The notes: generated by a model not told the origin, from the sequence alone. A stretch of 64,000 nucleotides of DNA from Pseudomonas extremorientalis (GCF_001870465.1 NZ_MDGK01000058.1:89055-153054), one strand, 5' to 3'. Counted from the first letter of the stretch, positions 8,799 through 17,235 are shown. Program-made: numbers and translations.

Positions 8799-10910
8799 TT
8801 AACGCCAACTCCAGGACACGCCGGTGTAGATGCCACGGCCATCCGCCGGCGTAGAACGCGCTACATCCAACCCCTTGTCGTCATAACCCGGCGTCACGGT
8901 ATTGGCGTAACGACGGTTGGTCAGGTTGCGCAGGTCGACCCAGGCTTGCCAGTCCTGCTTGGGCGCGTCGTAGCCGAGCGTGGCGCCGAGCAGGGTGTAG
9001 GACGCGGCGTAGTAGGAATTGGCGTAGTCCACCGCCACCCGTGAGGAATACTCGGTGTTGAGGCTGGTGTAGAAACCCGTCGGATGGCTGTAGCGCACTT
9101 GCGCCTGGTAGTAGTGCCTGGGGATGCCGGGCAAGGTGTTGTCGCCGAAGCGGTCATCGTCGCGGTAATGGAAGTCGCTGAAGGTGTAGGCCTGGCGCAG
9201 CGCAAGCCGGCCGTTGCGGCCGCCGTCCCATAACGGGCTGAGCAGGCTCAGTTCCACACCCTGGTGTACGGTGGGGCTGGCGTTGGACTCGGCGACGATG
9301 GCATTGCTGGTAGAGGTTTGCGCCTGGGTTTCCACGCTGAGCAATTCGTGGCGCACTTCGGAGCGGTACAGGGCCAGGTCCCACTGGCCGAGCCAGGCCT
9401 CACCGCGCCCGCCGATCTCCAGGGTGGTGGCGGTCTGGTTTTTCAGGCTCACGCCCTCCCGTGCCAGGCCTTTGGCCGGACCACCGGTAAAGTATTTGTT
9501 GGAACCCCAGATCATCGACCACGCATGCGGCGGCTCGACCGAGCGGCTCAGGTTGCCGTACACCTGCAATTGTGGGGTGAAGTCGTAGCGCAGGCCGATG
9601 CGTGGTGCGTAGTCCCAGTCGTGCTGGCTGAGCGGCGCCTGGCCTTCAGGGTAGGTGACCTGGGTTTCGCGGCGGGTATAGATCGCCGCCAGGCCAGTGG
9701 TCAGCCACAGGTCAGGCACCAGTTCCAGGTCGTTGCCGATATGCAACACGGTGTCGGAGCCCAGGTAGCTGTAGTCGCGGGTCTTGGTGCCGGGGGCGTA
9801 GGTTGCGGTATTGCCGGCGGGTGTGCGCACGTATTCCGAAGCGCCGTTATTGGGCATCGCCTGGGTGGTGCGCAGGCCGACAGTGGTTTTACTGTCATGG
9901 CCGAACAGCGTGTCCTGGCGGATGTAATTGAGGGTGCTGCTGATATCGGTGTAGGCGACTTTCAGGCGGTTGGTGCCTTCGCGCAAGTCCATCGGGTAGT
10001 CGTGGTAGGCCAGCCCGACTTCGACCCGCGCGTTGTCGTCCAATTGCAGGGAGGTCTTGTTGGCGATCCAGGTGGAGCCCGGTTGCAGGCGCTTGGAATC
10101 CCGGGCGGCGTTGAGGCTGTTGGCCGCACGCGGGTCGTGGCTGATCTGGCTGCGCGTGAGTTTGCCTGGGGTGTCGTTGGTGGTTTCGCGGTAACGGAAG
10201 TAGAAGCGGGTTTCCAGGTCCGGGTTGAAGCGGTAGCCGAAGTTGGCGGCCACGCCTTTGCCGGTGGCAGCGCTCTGGTGCTGGTAGCCGTCGGATTCGG
10301 AATCGGTGAGGCTGATGTAGTAGTCGGCATCCCCCAGTACCTGGCCCGAGCTGATCTCGCGCTGGGCGTAGCCTTTGCTGCCCGCTTCGTAACGTAGTTG
10401 CAGCTTGGGTGCATCGTAGCCCGTGCGGGTCACATAGTTGACCGCGCCGCCCAAGGCCAGCGCGCCCTGATCAAAACCGTTGGCGCCGCGCAGCACTTCG
10501 ACCCGGCTTTGCCACAAGGGATCTTTCAGCTCATAAGGCGTGCCGCCGGGGCCGGTGAGTGGCAGGCCATCGAACATTTCATACAAGCCGGAGGCATGGG
10601 CACCGGGGCTGCGGTTCAGGCCCGAACCACGAATCGAGAGTTTCACCCCTTCGTTGTTGGCCGCCTTGGCATACACTCCGGCCTGGTACTTGAACACGTC
10701 TTCGTTGGTGCTCACCCTTCCCTGCTGCACGCTGTTCATGTCGATATAGTTGGTGCCGCCGGGCACGCTCTTGAGCTGCGCCTGGGCCACTTCACCGTCG
10801 CTGGCTTGGCTGCCGGTGACTTCGACCGGGGCCAATTGCAGGTCTTCGGCGTGCACCAGTGAGCTTAAGGTCAGGGCGGCAAACAAGAGCGGAGGTTGGC
10901 GCAGCAGCAT
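8799..10910 (-). CDS. TonB-dependent outer-membrane receptor (FecA/ferric-siderophore type)
   Basis: A 703-residue receptor. I place the start at the ATG at 10910 after AAGGACCTG. The signal peptide is MLLRQPPLLFAALTLSSLVHA, followed by a TonB-box-like APVEVTG. The plug domain contains LSIRGSGLNRSPGAHASGLY and EVLRGANGFDQGALALGGAVNYV. A 22-strand barrel follows, ending with the aromatic GVSWSWR. It lacks the extra N-terminal STN domain that classical transducing receptors use to talk to FecR. It probably imports a ferric chelate; the ligand cannot be told from the sequence. Confidence 0.92.
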   Translation of the reverse strand: MLLRQPPLLFAALTLSSLVHAEDLQLAPVEVTGSQASDGEVAQAQLKSVPGGTNYIDMNSVQQGRVSTNEDVFKYQAGVYAKAANNEGVKLSIRGSGLNRSPGAHASGLYEMFDGLPLTGPGGTPYELKDPLWQSRVEVLRGANGFDQGALALGGAVNYVTRTGYDAPKLQLRYEAGSKGYAQREISSGQVLGDADYYISLTDSESDGYQHQSAATGKGVAANFGYRFNPDLETRFYFRYRETTNDTPGKLTRSQISHDPRAANSLNAARDSKRLQPGSTWIANKTSLQLDDNARVEVGLAYHDYPMDLREGTNRLKVAYTDISSTLNYIRQDTLFGHDSKTTVGLRTTQAMPNNGASEYVRTPAGNTATYAPGTKTRDYSYLGSDTVLHIGNDLELVPDLWLTTGLAAIYTRRETQVTYPEGQAPLSQHDWDYAPRIGLRYDFTPQLQVYGNLSRSVEPPHAWSMIWGSNKYFTGGPAKGLAREGVSLKNQTATTLEIGGRGEAWLGQWDLALYRSEVRHELLSVETQAQTSTSNAIVAESNASPTVHQGVELSLLSPLWDGGRNGRLALRQAYTFSDFHYRDDDRFGDNTLPGIPRHYYQAQVRYSHPTGFYTSLNTEYSSRVAVDYANSYYAASYTLLGATLGYDAPKQDWQAWVDLRNLTNRRYANTVTPGYDDKGLDVARSTPADGRGIYTGVSWSWR

Positions 10911-11093
10911 CGGGCAGGTCCTTGGAATTCGGGGGGCACCTGGTGGGAAGACAGGGGCACCCGCCAGGTCACTCCTTATTAACGGACCAGACCCTTCCCA
11001 CACCAACGTCGGACCAAGACTATTCGCTGCACGAGGGTGGCAGAGCAGCAGGAAGTGGCGAGCGAGCTTGTCCCGCTCGCCACAGTTGCAGTG

Positions 11094-11369
11094 TCAATCC
11101 TCAATGGGGGGTATCAGCCAGCTTTGCATCAGTTCATCTGCTTCTGATCCCGGAGCAAACCGGAATCCATACATTTCATCCGCACTGAGGATTTTGTCGA
11201 GCGCTTCCAATAATTGCGCCTCGGTCGGCGAGTCCCGCAATAACTTGTGCGCTGGCAGCAACACCTCGGCAGAAACGCCTTGGACACTCGCCGCATCGAT
11301 CACGGCAAAAAGGATAAAACGCAAACGTATTTCGCGATCAGTGGGCCAAACCGTCTTTTGCTTACCCAT
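11094..11369 (-). CDS. Small hypothetical protein
   Basis: A 91-residue acidic protein; the start at 11369 follows GAGGCCTCTACC. It contains an alpha-helical stretch (VSAEVLLPAHKLLRDSPTEAQLLEALDKILSADEMYGF) and ends with SWLIPPIED. I do not recognise the family. It has no signal or membrane segment and stands alone between the receptor gene and a lipoprotein gene. Confidence 0.6.
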   Translation of the reverse strand: MGKQKTVWPTDREIRLRFILFAVIDAASVQGVSAEVLLPAHKLLRDSPTEAQLLEALDKILSADEMYGFRFAPGSEADELMQSWLIPPIED

Positions 11370-11505
11370 GGTAGAGGCCTCAAGCTTTCGGAAAAATCCG
11401 AGGCTATTGATGAGTACTGGGTGTTTCAACCATCGAGATGCAAGATAGGCCTCTTCCTACAAGGGAAAACGAAACACCGTACCAATCACCAGAGGATGCC
11501 GAGCT

Positions 11506-12255
11506 TTATTGCACCGGCAGAAAATTCATCAGCAACAAGCTCTGCGCGTAATTGAGACCGATGCGCCGGTAGCGCTCGTCGAGCATCTGGGTCAGCAGGT
11601 CGAGGCGCGCAACGATCTTGCCGAACTCCACCGCGAAGCTGAGGTTGCTGCCCTCCTCCGATATTTCGTTGGAGAACAACAGCAGCACGCCATTGGCATC
11701 CTGGCGCTTGCTCAGCAGCCAGGTGGCCTTCTCGATATTGCGCGCGGCGTTGCTGACAAACTGCGGGTTGATCGAATCGGTGATGTAGAACTCAGTACGC
11801 CCACCGTGGGCCGTCACGATCATGCTGCCGATGGCGTAGATAAACGCGCCGACACGATCGCCTTTGAACTCCGGACTCAGGGAATAACTCAGCGCCGCCA
11901 AGTCGCGGCGATCATCCAGGGCCGGCAGCGATCGACGTTGCTCGATGGCCTGGCGGATCTCTCGCGCAGCGCTGACCGCATCCGGATAACCCGACTGACG
12001 CCACTGGCTGGGGTTGCGCAAATAGAGCTTGTTCATCAGCAGATACAGGCTTTGCAGGTTGTCGCGCATGCCCAGCGTGGCCATGCGGTCGACACTGGTC
12101 TGGAAGAACTCATCGGGTTTGCCGTTGCTGAACTGCTTGGCGATATCCCGCCCCTGTTGCTGGCTGCAACCGCTGGCGCAGAGCATCAACACAGCGGCCA
12201 GCAGCAAGGGCTGGCAACCGCGTTGAAGGTTGAAACGAGGAAATGTGCGATCCAT
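11506..12255 (-). CDS. Predicted lipoprotein of unknown function
   Basis: A 249-residue protein. From the ATG at 12255 it has a basic N-terminus, a hydrophobic stretch LLLAAVLMLCASG and a lipobox cysteine in ASGC followed by SQQQ, so it should be a membrane-anchored lipoprotein. The mature part is helical and well conserved in style (LYLLMNKLYLRNPSQWRQSGYPDAVSAAREIRQAIEQ; YRRIGLNYAQSLLLM). I cannot assign a function. The longer open frame upstream lacks a good start. Confidence 0.7.
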   Translation of the reverse strand: MDRTFPRFNLQRGCQPLLLAAVLMLCASGCSQQQGRDIAKQFSNGKPDEFFQTSVDRMATLGMRDNLQSLYLLMNKLYLRNPSQWRQSGYPDAVSAAREIRQAIEQRRSLPALDDRRDLAALSYSLSPEFKGDRVGAFIYAIGSMIVTAHGGRTEFYITDSINPQFVSNAARNIEKATWLLSKRQDANGVLLLFSNEISEEGSNLSFAVEFGKIVARLDLLTQMLDERYRRIGLNYAQSLLLMNFLPVQ

Positions 12256-12676
12256 CGGCACCCGATCTGATTCATCTGCCCACGCGGGAAATCGGCAGGG
12301 CTGGGACAAGGATAGAGCGGAGAAATCCAAAAAAGTGCAGTGGATCCAGGCAGATAGTTGTAAGCAGAGACCACCGGGCAGGTGAATCGGCGCAATCGTG
12401 AAGGATTCGTTTCAGGGCCTATACTGAGAGCAACAGCTGCGTGTATTTTTTGCGCATTTGCTCATAAGCAGCTGTATAGGAGGTGACGGCAATGAAACAT
12501 CCAATTCGGGCGCAAATGGTTGTTCAGATGATTTGCCTGCTTTCGGTAGCTCAGCTTTTTTGCTGAACAACGTGTCACCGGCTTCAAATTCAGCCGCGGC
12601 TGCGGCGCAGGAAGGTATTGCCTGCAACTCCCTCAGCATCTGGCCCGACACCCATTGGCCGGGCCAGAATGTGCAA
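12256..12676. other. Intergenic stretch with one very short frame
   Basis: About 420 bp without a convincing gene. A 24-codon frame at 12492-12566 on the plus strand follows a perfect AGGAGGTGACGGCA ribosome site and encodes a hydrophobic peptide (MKHPIRAQMVVQMICLLSV), then stops. It could be a leader peptide or the start of a decayed gene. A -10-like TATACT lies at about 12419. Confidence 0.35.
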
Positions 12677-13033
12677 CTACAGCAAGACCGTGGCCAGCAT
12701 GCCCAGAGCCCCCAGGCAAAACCCGATCAGCGCACCCCGCCCGGGCATTTCCTGGAACAGCGCCCAGATCACCACAGGCTCCAGCAGCAATAACGAGGTG
12801 ATGGAAACGACTGTCACCACCCAGATATCACCGACCGCCCGGTACCCCAGCCAGTAAGCTCCCAGCAGGCAAAGCCCGGCAAAACACATCAACACCACCG
12901 GCATGACGAACGCCTGCCATGAACCGTCGCCCGCCTGAGCCAGCCGGGCGGTGATTACCTCGCTGTAGATTGCACAAAACTCACCAAGGACCATCAACCC
13001 TAGAGCAGAAACTCCGAGTAGTTCTTTGGACAT
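12677..13033 (-). CDS. Small four-helix membrane protein, EamA/SMR-like
   Basis: A 118-residue protein with four hydrophobic segments (VSALGLMVLGEFCAIYSEVI; VMPVVLMCFAGLCLLGAYWLGY; IWVVTVVSITSLLLLEPVVIWALF; GALIGFCLGALGMLATVLL). The size and pattern resemble small multidrug or EamA-half transporters. I set the start at 13033 after GAAGGAGTTTTTGAT. The function is unproven. It overlaps a possible 53-codon upstream gene in another frame. Confidence 0.65.
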   Translation of the reverse strand: MSKELLGVSALGLMVLGEFCAIYSEVITARLAQAGDGSWQAFVMPVVLMCFAGLCLLGAYWLGYRAVGDIWVVTVVSITSLLLLEPVVIWALFQEMPGRGALIGFCLGALGMLATVLL

Positions 13034-13161
13034 ATCAAAAACTCCTTCGTATTCAACGCACTGTTGTTCAACTCCCAGCGGGCGATGCCGTTGCCGAGGG
13101 TTTTGTTGCAACGATACGAAGCAGCCTTGAACAGGCCTGAATTACCGAAGTGCTTTTGCAT
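13000..13161 (-). CDS. Possible 53-residue small protein overlapping the membrane protein gene
   Basis: A short frame from the ATG at 13161 with AAGGACACGAGC upstream, reading MQKHFGNSGLFKAASYRCNK and ending in NYSEFLL. Its last 11 codons overlap the start of the downstream membrane protein gene in another frame, which would allow translational coupling. No family is recognised. It may be a leader peptide or spurious. Confidence 0.35.
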   Translation of the reverse strand: MQKHFGNSGLFKAASYRCNKTLGNGIARWELNNSALNTKEFLICPKNYSEFLL

Positions 13162-13245
13162 GCTCGTGTCCTTGAAAAGGGGGTGAGTCCCAGCGACCGT
13201 AGAGGACGCCCGGCCTGATCATACGTTTGGGCAGGCGCCTTGGAC

Positions 13246-13353
13246 AACCGACTGCAGTATCGTCGTGGTCTTTTTTCCGGGGAGGATGAGCTGGATGCCG
13301 ATGCCCTGTTGAGTCATGCGGGTGGGGAGATGTACCGGGTGAGAAGGCAGCGG
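13246..13353 (+). pseudogene. Remnant of a GGDEF (diguanylate cyclase) domain C-terminus
   Basis: The translation contains DELDADALLSHAGGEMYRVR, closely matching the end of GGDEF domains (usually DADxLLxHADxAMYxAK). The preceding strand, SIVVVFFPG, is in another frame, so a frameshift in the C/G run near 13276-13282 separates the two parts. Nothing upstream encodes the catalytic GGDEF motif. A strong terminator follows at 13386. This is a decayed gene tail. Confidence 0.6.
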
Positions 13354-13385
13354 TTTGCGACTGATCAACACCGCGCGCGCCGATT

Positions 13386-13423
13386 AAAAGCCAATGCCCC
13401 GACGTGTCGGGGCATTGGCTTTT
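13386..13423. terminator. Perfect 18-bp-arm hairpin terminator
   Basis: AAAAGCCAATGCCCCGAC, a two-base GT loop, and the exact reverse complement ending in CTTTT. It has A and T tracts on the two sides, so it can end transcription in both directions. It separates the GGDEF remnant from the next lipoprotein gene. Confidence 0.85.
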
Positions 13424-13504
13424 GTAGTCCTGGGCAAATCAACCAGAAATGAACATCTTTTTCAGCGTTTCAACTGGCAAAAGACTCACCCTGACGTGGA
13501 ACGA

Positions 13505-14005
13505 TTATTTGGCTTGGCGAAGCACAAGCTCCGTCAAACGGGTCTTGACCCGGAAGCAGAACTCACGAATTTGAAATTGATAGGCCGGCATCACCATGTA
13601 GTTCAAATCAGGACCCAACGAGTCTTTGACTTCCATGTACTTGGCCGTCTTGGCAGCAATGGCCTGGTATTGCGCCTCGTATTTATCGTAAGACGCCCTG
13701 TTGTACACCCTTAGAACATCGAGCTCTTTACGGCATTGCTCGGCGCGATTCTGGTTCAAGTTTGTTTCAGATTCTTCCTGAGCAGCCTCATGGGAGACAT
13801 TGATTGGGGCTACAGGACGTGGGTTCGCAGGTGCAGCCTCATATCGCACAGTGAAATTTTCTGGTGGTGTCGAAGGCGCGGCTTCAGCGGGTGCTTCATG
13901 GACGACGGCTGGAGGGGGAGTCTCTTTAGGTTTTTCTGGGGTTTTCGTAGCGCATCCCGAGAGAGCAAGACCTACCACTACAACGATGCCACACATTTTA
14001 TTCAT
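13505..14005 (-). CDS. Predicted lipoprotein with proline-rich linker
   Basis: About 166 residues from the ATG at 14005 (a second ATG lies three codons later). The N-terminus MNKMCGIVVVVGLALSGCAT has a clear lipobox, LSGC. A linker rich in Pro, Glu and Ala (residues about 25-75) precedes a helical C-terminal part (ELDVLRVYNRASYDKYEAQYQAIAAKTAKYMEVKD). No known domain is recognised. It stands alone and is not obviously phage-related. Confidence 0.7.
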   Translation of the reverse strand: MNKMCGIVVVVGLALSGCATKTPEKPKETPPPAVVHEAPAEAAPSTPPENFTVRYEAAPANPRPVAPINVSHEAAQEESETNLNQNRAEQCRKELDVLRVYNRASYDKYEAQYQAIAAKTAKYMEVKDSLGPDLNYMVMPAYQFQIREFCFRVKTRLTELVLRQAK

Positions 14006-14452
14006 CGGTTTCACCAAGAGGTATTTGGGGTTGGCTGAGTCGTTAGGTTCTGGGTAAAAGTCATCACTCAATCCATGATCGAGCGTACATTTTCTACCAG
14101 ACTCAAGGCGCTCAGCCGCTCTTCCTTGAGTGCGCAGGTGAACAATAGTAGTAAAAAATCAAAGAGATGACGAGGAAAAGCTTGGCAGGAATGGCACAAA
14201 TCCAATGGGCTAATGACTGTGGGATCAAGGTGCGCAGTCGAGATCCCCATGAGGATGGGTCGCCTTCAAAAAGGCTGCATCGGAGTGTGAACTGGATACC
14301 ACCACCCAGCGCGAGAGCAAAGCCGGGCAAACGTCGCGCAGTTCACCCCCAATGCGATTCATACATCAATCAGCGCTGTAGAAAATTTGAATTAGTCAGT
14401 TGTCCGTCCGGTCAGGAATTATGAACGCAGTAAATCTGATGAGGTGACAGCA
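14006..14452. other. Intergenic stretch, no supported gene
   Basis: About 450 bp. A 60-codon minus-strand frame at 14068-14250 has poor codon use and no ribosome site, so I do not call it. Nothing else stands out. Confidence 0.4.
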
Positions 14453-14590
14453 ATGACTATCCAAGCAGAGACACTCGTACAACTGACCCAAGCGCTTCAG
14501 GGACGCGGGATGAAGATGGTTTCAGACGTCCATTTCATCCGTGCGCCATATCGGCACAATCATCGCTGGATCTGTTCTGTAGAGGAGTAG
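14453..14590 (+). CDS. Small 45-residue hypothetical protein
   Basis: ATG at 14453 after GAGGTGACAGCA. It reads MTIQAETLVQLTQALQGRGM and continues KMVSDVHFIRAPYRHNHRWICSVEE, which looks like a compact real protein rather than noise. An eight-codon frame (MNAVNLMR) ends over its ribosome site. The family is unknown. Confidence 0.45.
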   Translation: MTIQAETLVQLTQALQGRGMKMVSDVHFIRAPYRHNHRWICSVEE

Positions 14591-14644
14591 TCATTGAAAG
14601 CCAGCCGGAAACGACTGGCTCGAATGGATATAGCCAAAAGGACC

Positions 14645-14803
14645 TTAGGTTGAGCGACCCTCGCTACGATTTTGTTGTTTTTTAACGCCCTTCCCATTTT
14701 TACGTTCGTATTGATGATGAATAAACCAAGCGACGAGCAGTACGCCAGCCAGACCAAAAACGAACAATAACAGCTCTATTGCGGGACCCTCGTGTGAAAA
14801 CAT
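14645..14803 (-). CDS. Small single-span membrane protein
   Basis: A 52-residue frame from the ATG at 14803 with GAGGAACGAAAC upstream. It has one membrane helix (ELLLFVFGLAGVLLVAWFI) followed by a very basic tail (HHQYERKNGKGVKKQQNRSEG), the usual inside-positive layout. No function is known. Confidence 0.55.
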   Translation of the reverse strand: MFSHEGPAIELLLFVFGLAGVLLVAWFIHHQYERKNGKGVKKQQNRSEGRST

Positions 14804-15104
14804 GTTTCGTTCCTCGTCCTGAAGTATCGCGCCTCAAAAACTGGCGCCTCCGAAATTATTCGTAACAATCCATACATTTTCAGGGTAGACGCCGAAGCTC
14901 GAGGTGACAACCCCAATACTCACGGAACCATTGATCTAGACACGTCACTCGTCGAAAAAACGTTCGCGAGCGCGCTAGCGTCAGCGATACGAGCACAAGA
15001 AGGAGGTCGTGACTACTGCACCTGCCCCAATCGCAAACCGCTTGAAATGATGCGGAAACGATCAGGCTTGAAGCGGGGTAGCCGCCCCAAACCCCAGAAA
15101 CACA
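14804..15104. other. Stretch between the small membrane gene and the repeat
   Basis: About 300 bp. One plus-strand frame stays open from 14795 through the tRNA fragment without any early ATG. Its peptide is not recognised, and its end is simply a read-through of the tRNA sequence. I do not call a gene. Confidence 0.35.
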
Positions 15105-15128
15105 AAAGCCCCGCATTCGCGGGGCTTT
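15105..15128. terminator. Terminator downstream of the tRNA fragment (copy 1)
   Basis: AAAGCCCCGC-ATTC-GCGGGGCTTT, a 10-bp stem. Read on the minus strand it follows the tRNA 3' end. A near copy sits beside the second repeat at 32255. Confidence 0.8.
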
Positions 15129-15132
15129 CGTA

Positions 15133-15200
15133 TGAATCTTGGCGGGAAACCAGGGATTCGAACCCTGGAGACGCTATTAACGTCCGCCGGTTTTCAAGAC
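15133..15200 (-). repeat. Left 68-bp prophage attachment repeat with tRNA-Ser(UGA) 3' fragment
   Basis: Identical to 32283-32350 over 68 bases. On the minus strand it encodes the anticodon loop CTTGAAA, the long variable arm, the T arm (CAGGG-TTCGAAT-CCCTG), and a 3' end GTTTCCCG-CCA of a serine tRNA. The 5' half is absent: the bases where the acceptor 5' strand should be (expected GGGAAAC) read GAACGTC. It is therefore an att copy, not a working tRNA. Similarity to the other copy continues about 45 bp to the left, across the terminator. Confidence 0.85.
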
Positions 15201-15600
15201 CGCTATGCAAACTCAGGCGGGCCGACGTTCTGAAAGCCTTAGGCGTTCCTTTACTCGTGGTAAGCGATCAAGCTACAGGCCGCATTCTGCTGGGGGTGTG
15301 TTTTGAGTTTGGGAACTGTTTTTGACCTCCTGGCGTCATGCCGAATGAACGCAAACCACATAAATGCCAGAGATTTACGAAATACATCGTGACCGCTTTC
15401 GACCCAATAACGGCCAGTCGACTGTCTACAAAATCCGAGCTGACTCCGTATGCCGAAAAAGTCTTCCAGAAATTTGCCCTGAGGTAGCCCTGTCGGAGGG
15501 CCAGCAGATCACCGCCGATATTGTTCGATCAGGCAAAATAACTAATCTTGGCCGGCGCATTGGGTCGCCTACTCAGATTCGAAGGGAGGTAGTCAAAATA
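15201..15600. other. Left att flank
   Basis: About 400 bp. AGGCGTTCC at 15241-15249 matches, in reverse complement, part of the direct repeats found next to the integrase, so it may be the other integrase arm site. The open frame from 15364 is in phase with the DUF4145 gene but has poor start signals and atypical protein content before 15601. Confidence 0.35.
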
Positions 15601-16203
15601 ATGATCATCCAATGCGCAGAGTGTCGACAATATGTTGAGGCAGAAGAGGCCGGCGGATACTGGCGTGGATTTGAGGGCAAAGAGCCCTCCTGCCGCTACA
15701 CGCTGCTGTCATGCACGGCTTGCAGGTCTCCCATACTGGTGCGACAGACAAATATCGGAAACATGGCAGAAGGCGATAAATGGGATACCCCATTCGTTGT
15801 CTTCCCTCAAACCGATGTCCGAGTCAACCCAAATGCCCCGAGGGAGATCCGCGCTGCCTTCGAGGAAGCTTGCGCATGTTATCGGTCTCAGGCCTATACA
15901 GCATCCGCAATTATGTGCCGCAAGACCATTGAAGGAGTATGCGCAGAGCATGGCGTTGCGGAACGAAACCTCAGCCTTTCCTTAAAGAAAATGAAGGAGG
16001 TTGGGCTCATTGACGAGCGTCTATTTGAGTGGTCTGATGCACTGCGGATTGTTGGCAATGAAGCTGCCCATGGAGTGGGTATTTCAATCGCCCAGCCAGA
16101 CGCGAGAGACACGATTGAATTCACAAACGCAATTCTCGACTACCTATTCTCGTACCGGGATCGTTTTGAACAATTCAAAAAGCGGCGGGCCGGCGACACC
16201 TAA
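15601..16203 (+). CDS. DUF4145 domain protein
   Basis: A 200-residue protein from the ATG at 15601 with GGGAGG upstream. An N-terminal zinc-ribbon-like part holds paired cysteines (CAECRQY; LSCTACRSPIL). The DUF4145 region follows (IRAAFEEACACYRSQAYTASAIMCRKTIEGVCAEHG; ALRIVGNEAAHG). DUF4145 is found alone and fused to restriction enzyme subunits, so a defence-related role is possible but not shown. It is the first gene inside the left repeat, a place where prophages often keep cargo genes. Confidence 0.75.
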   Translation: MIIQCAECRQYVEAEEAGGYWRGFEGKEPSCRYTLLSCTACRSPILVRQTNIGNMAEGDKWDTPFVVFPQTDVRVNPNAPREIRAAFEEACACYRSQAYTASAIMCRKTIEGVCAEHGVAERNLSLSLKKMKEVGLIDERLFEWSDALRIVGNEAAHGVGISIAQPDARDTIEFTNAILDYLFSYRDRFEQFKKRRAGDT

Positions 16204-16526
16204 CTCTGCTAAGTAAGTTAATCGACGCAATAGTTGAAAAGTCGCATGCTTCCGGGCATCCCGCCCGGTTGCCACCCACCACCAGGACTGCTTTGGTTCA
16301 AGTGCGGCAGTAGGGAAACCAACTGAAAGATAGGGATTCGAACCCCCTCTTGCGCCACACTAGGCCGCTTCGAGACATAAATACGGTGTCTCGCCAATAC
16401 CACTGGAGCGTAGCGGCCAACAGCGGCCCACACACTGCCCTAATTTTTCCCAAAATCCTGCGAGCCTTCAGTAGCCCAGCTACATCCACTCATGATGACC
16501 GACATCGAAGCACCAGAGCGCGGTAC
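16204..16526. other. Gene-poor stretch
   Basis: About 320 bp with no convincing gene. A T-arm-like GGGTTCGAATCCC (minus strand, about 16331-16347) has no tRNA around it. Confidence 0.35.
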
Positions 16527-16769
16527 TTACTTCGGCATCCGGGACAGGCCGATCAGGAGGTCACGCAATTCGATCCAAGGGAAATTGTCCAAATCGCTGG
16601 TAGCGCAACCATCGACGTGCAAGAAAGCTCTATCGGCATCCCGCGCAAACTGAACTGCGCTGCATGCGGCGCAAAGTATCATATTGGCATCCAATACCCA
16701 GTTCAGAGACCAGGCATTCAGGCCTTCATCGCGCTGACATCTGGTGTTATTACTGTAAAGCGCCGTCAT
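16527..16769 (-). CDS. Small phage protein with CxxC pair
   Basis: An 80-residue protein whose ATG overlaps the stop of the upstream gene (ATGA), so the two are probably co-translated. It contains ILCAACSAVQFARDADRAFLHV and DLDNFPWIELRDLLIGL. The CAAC pair could hold a metal or a disulfide. The family is unknown. The opposite strand has a longer frame, but the overlap and composition favour this one. Confidence 0.55.
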   Translation of the reverse strand: MTALYSNNTRCQRDEGLNAWSLNWVLDANMILCAACSAVQFARDADRAFLHVDGCATSDLDNFPWIELRDLLIGLSRMPK

Positions 16770-17071
16770 GGGATGCTGTGTATTTTCATCAGCCCAGCGG
16801 GCAACGTTCCATAAATAAACTTGCGCAACCGATCGGCTGATAATTCGCTGATATCTTCGTACCTAAGCAACGTCAGCAGTACACCTTCCAACTGGTACAG
16901 ATAGCGCACGGCTACGCTTTCATCATCGGCCCGCTTTATCTGCAGCAGTTGCTGCTCGATCAGCTCATACGCTCCAGGGCGAAGGGACACACCGGCCATC
17001 TCATAGTGGCCGCCCTCGCCGCCAGGGTTGAAGATAAAGTGTTGCGACCCTGCCAAGCCGTGATCTGTCAT
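16766..17071 (-). CDS. Small phage protein, unknown function
   Basis: A 101-residue soluble protein with helical segments (AYELIEQQLLQIKRADDESVAVRYLYQLEGVLLTLLRYEDI). It is the first gene of a two-gene unit with the 80-residue protein and resembles small accessory proteins near the lysis end of Pseudomonas prophages. No catalytic motif is seen. Confidence 0.6.
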   Translation of the reverse strand: MTDHGLAGSQHFIFNPGGEGGHYEMAGVSLRPGAYELIEQQLLQIKRADDESVAVRYLYQLEGVLLTLLRYEDISELSADRLRKFIYGTLPAGLMKIHSIP

Positions 17072-17235
17072 AGAATCAATTCCCTTTCGATTGAGAGTGT
17101 CAGTGCGTTAAACCACTTTAGGCGGTACCGATTCGCCAGTCCAGGCGGGTGTTGTTGCCACCAGAACCAAAAAAGCCCCCACACCTAGTTAAAAGCGGGG
17201 GGCCTCTTTTACGCAAACGGCGTTATGGTTAATGT

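Noticed and set aside
9264..10397. Long open frame (377 codons) on the plus strand inside the TonB receptor gene
   Set aside because: It is antisense to a receptor with clear family motifs; long antisense frames are usual in GC-rich DNA, and this one has no recognisable protein.
10911..11093. Fur box upstream of the TonB receptor
   Set aside because: I looked for a GATAATGATAATCATTATC-like 19-mer and found no convincing match.
14068..14250. 60-codon minus-strand frame
   Set aside because: No ribosome site, odd composition, no family resemblance.
15138..15230. Complete tRNA-Ser at the left repeat
   Set aside because: The 3' half is perfect, but the 32 bases before the anticodon loop do not give a D arm or pair with the acceptor 3' strand, and one anticodon-stem pair is broken.
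16331..16347. T-arm-like GGGTTCGAATCCC, possible tRNA
   Set aside because: No acceptor, D arm or anticodon arm can be folded around it; it is at most a relic.
16350..16814. 154-codon plus-strand frame over two small minus-strand phage genes
   Set aside because: The minus-strand genes overlap by ATGA and have more protein-like content; the plus frame has no ribosome site.
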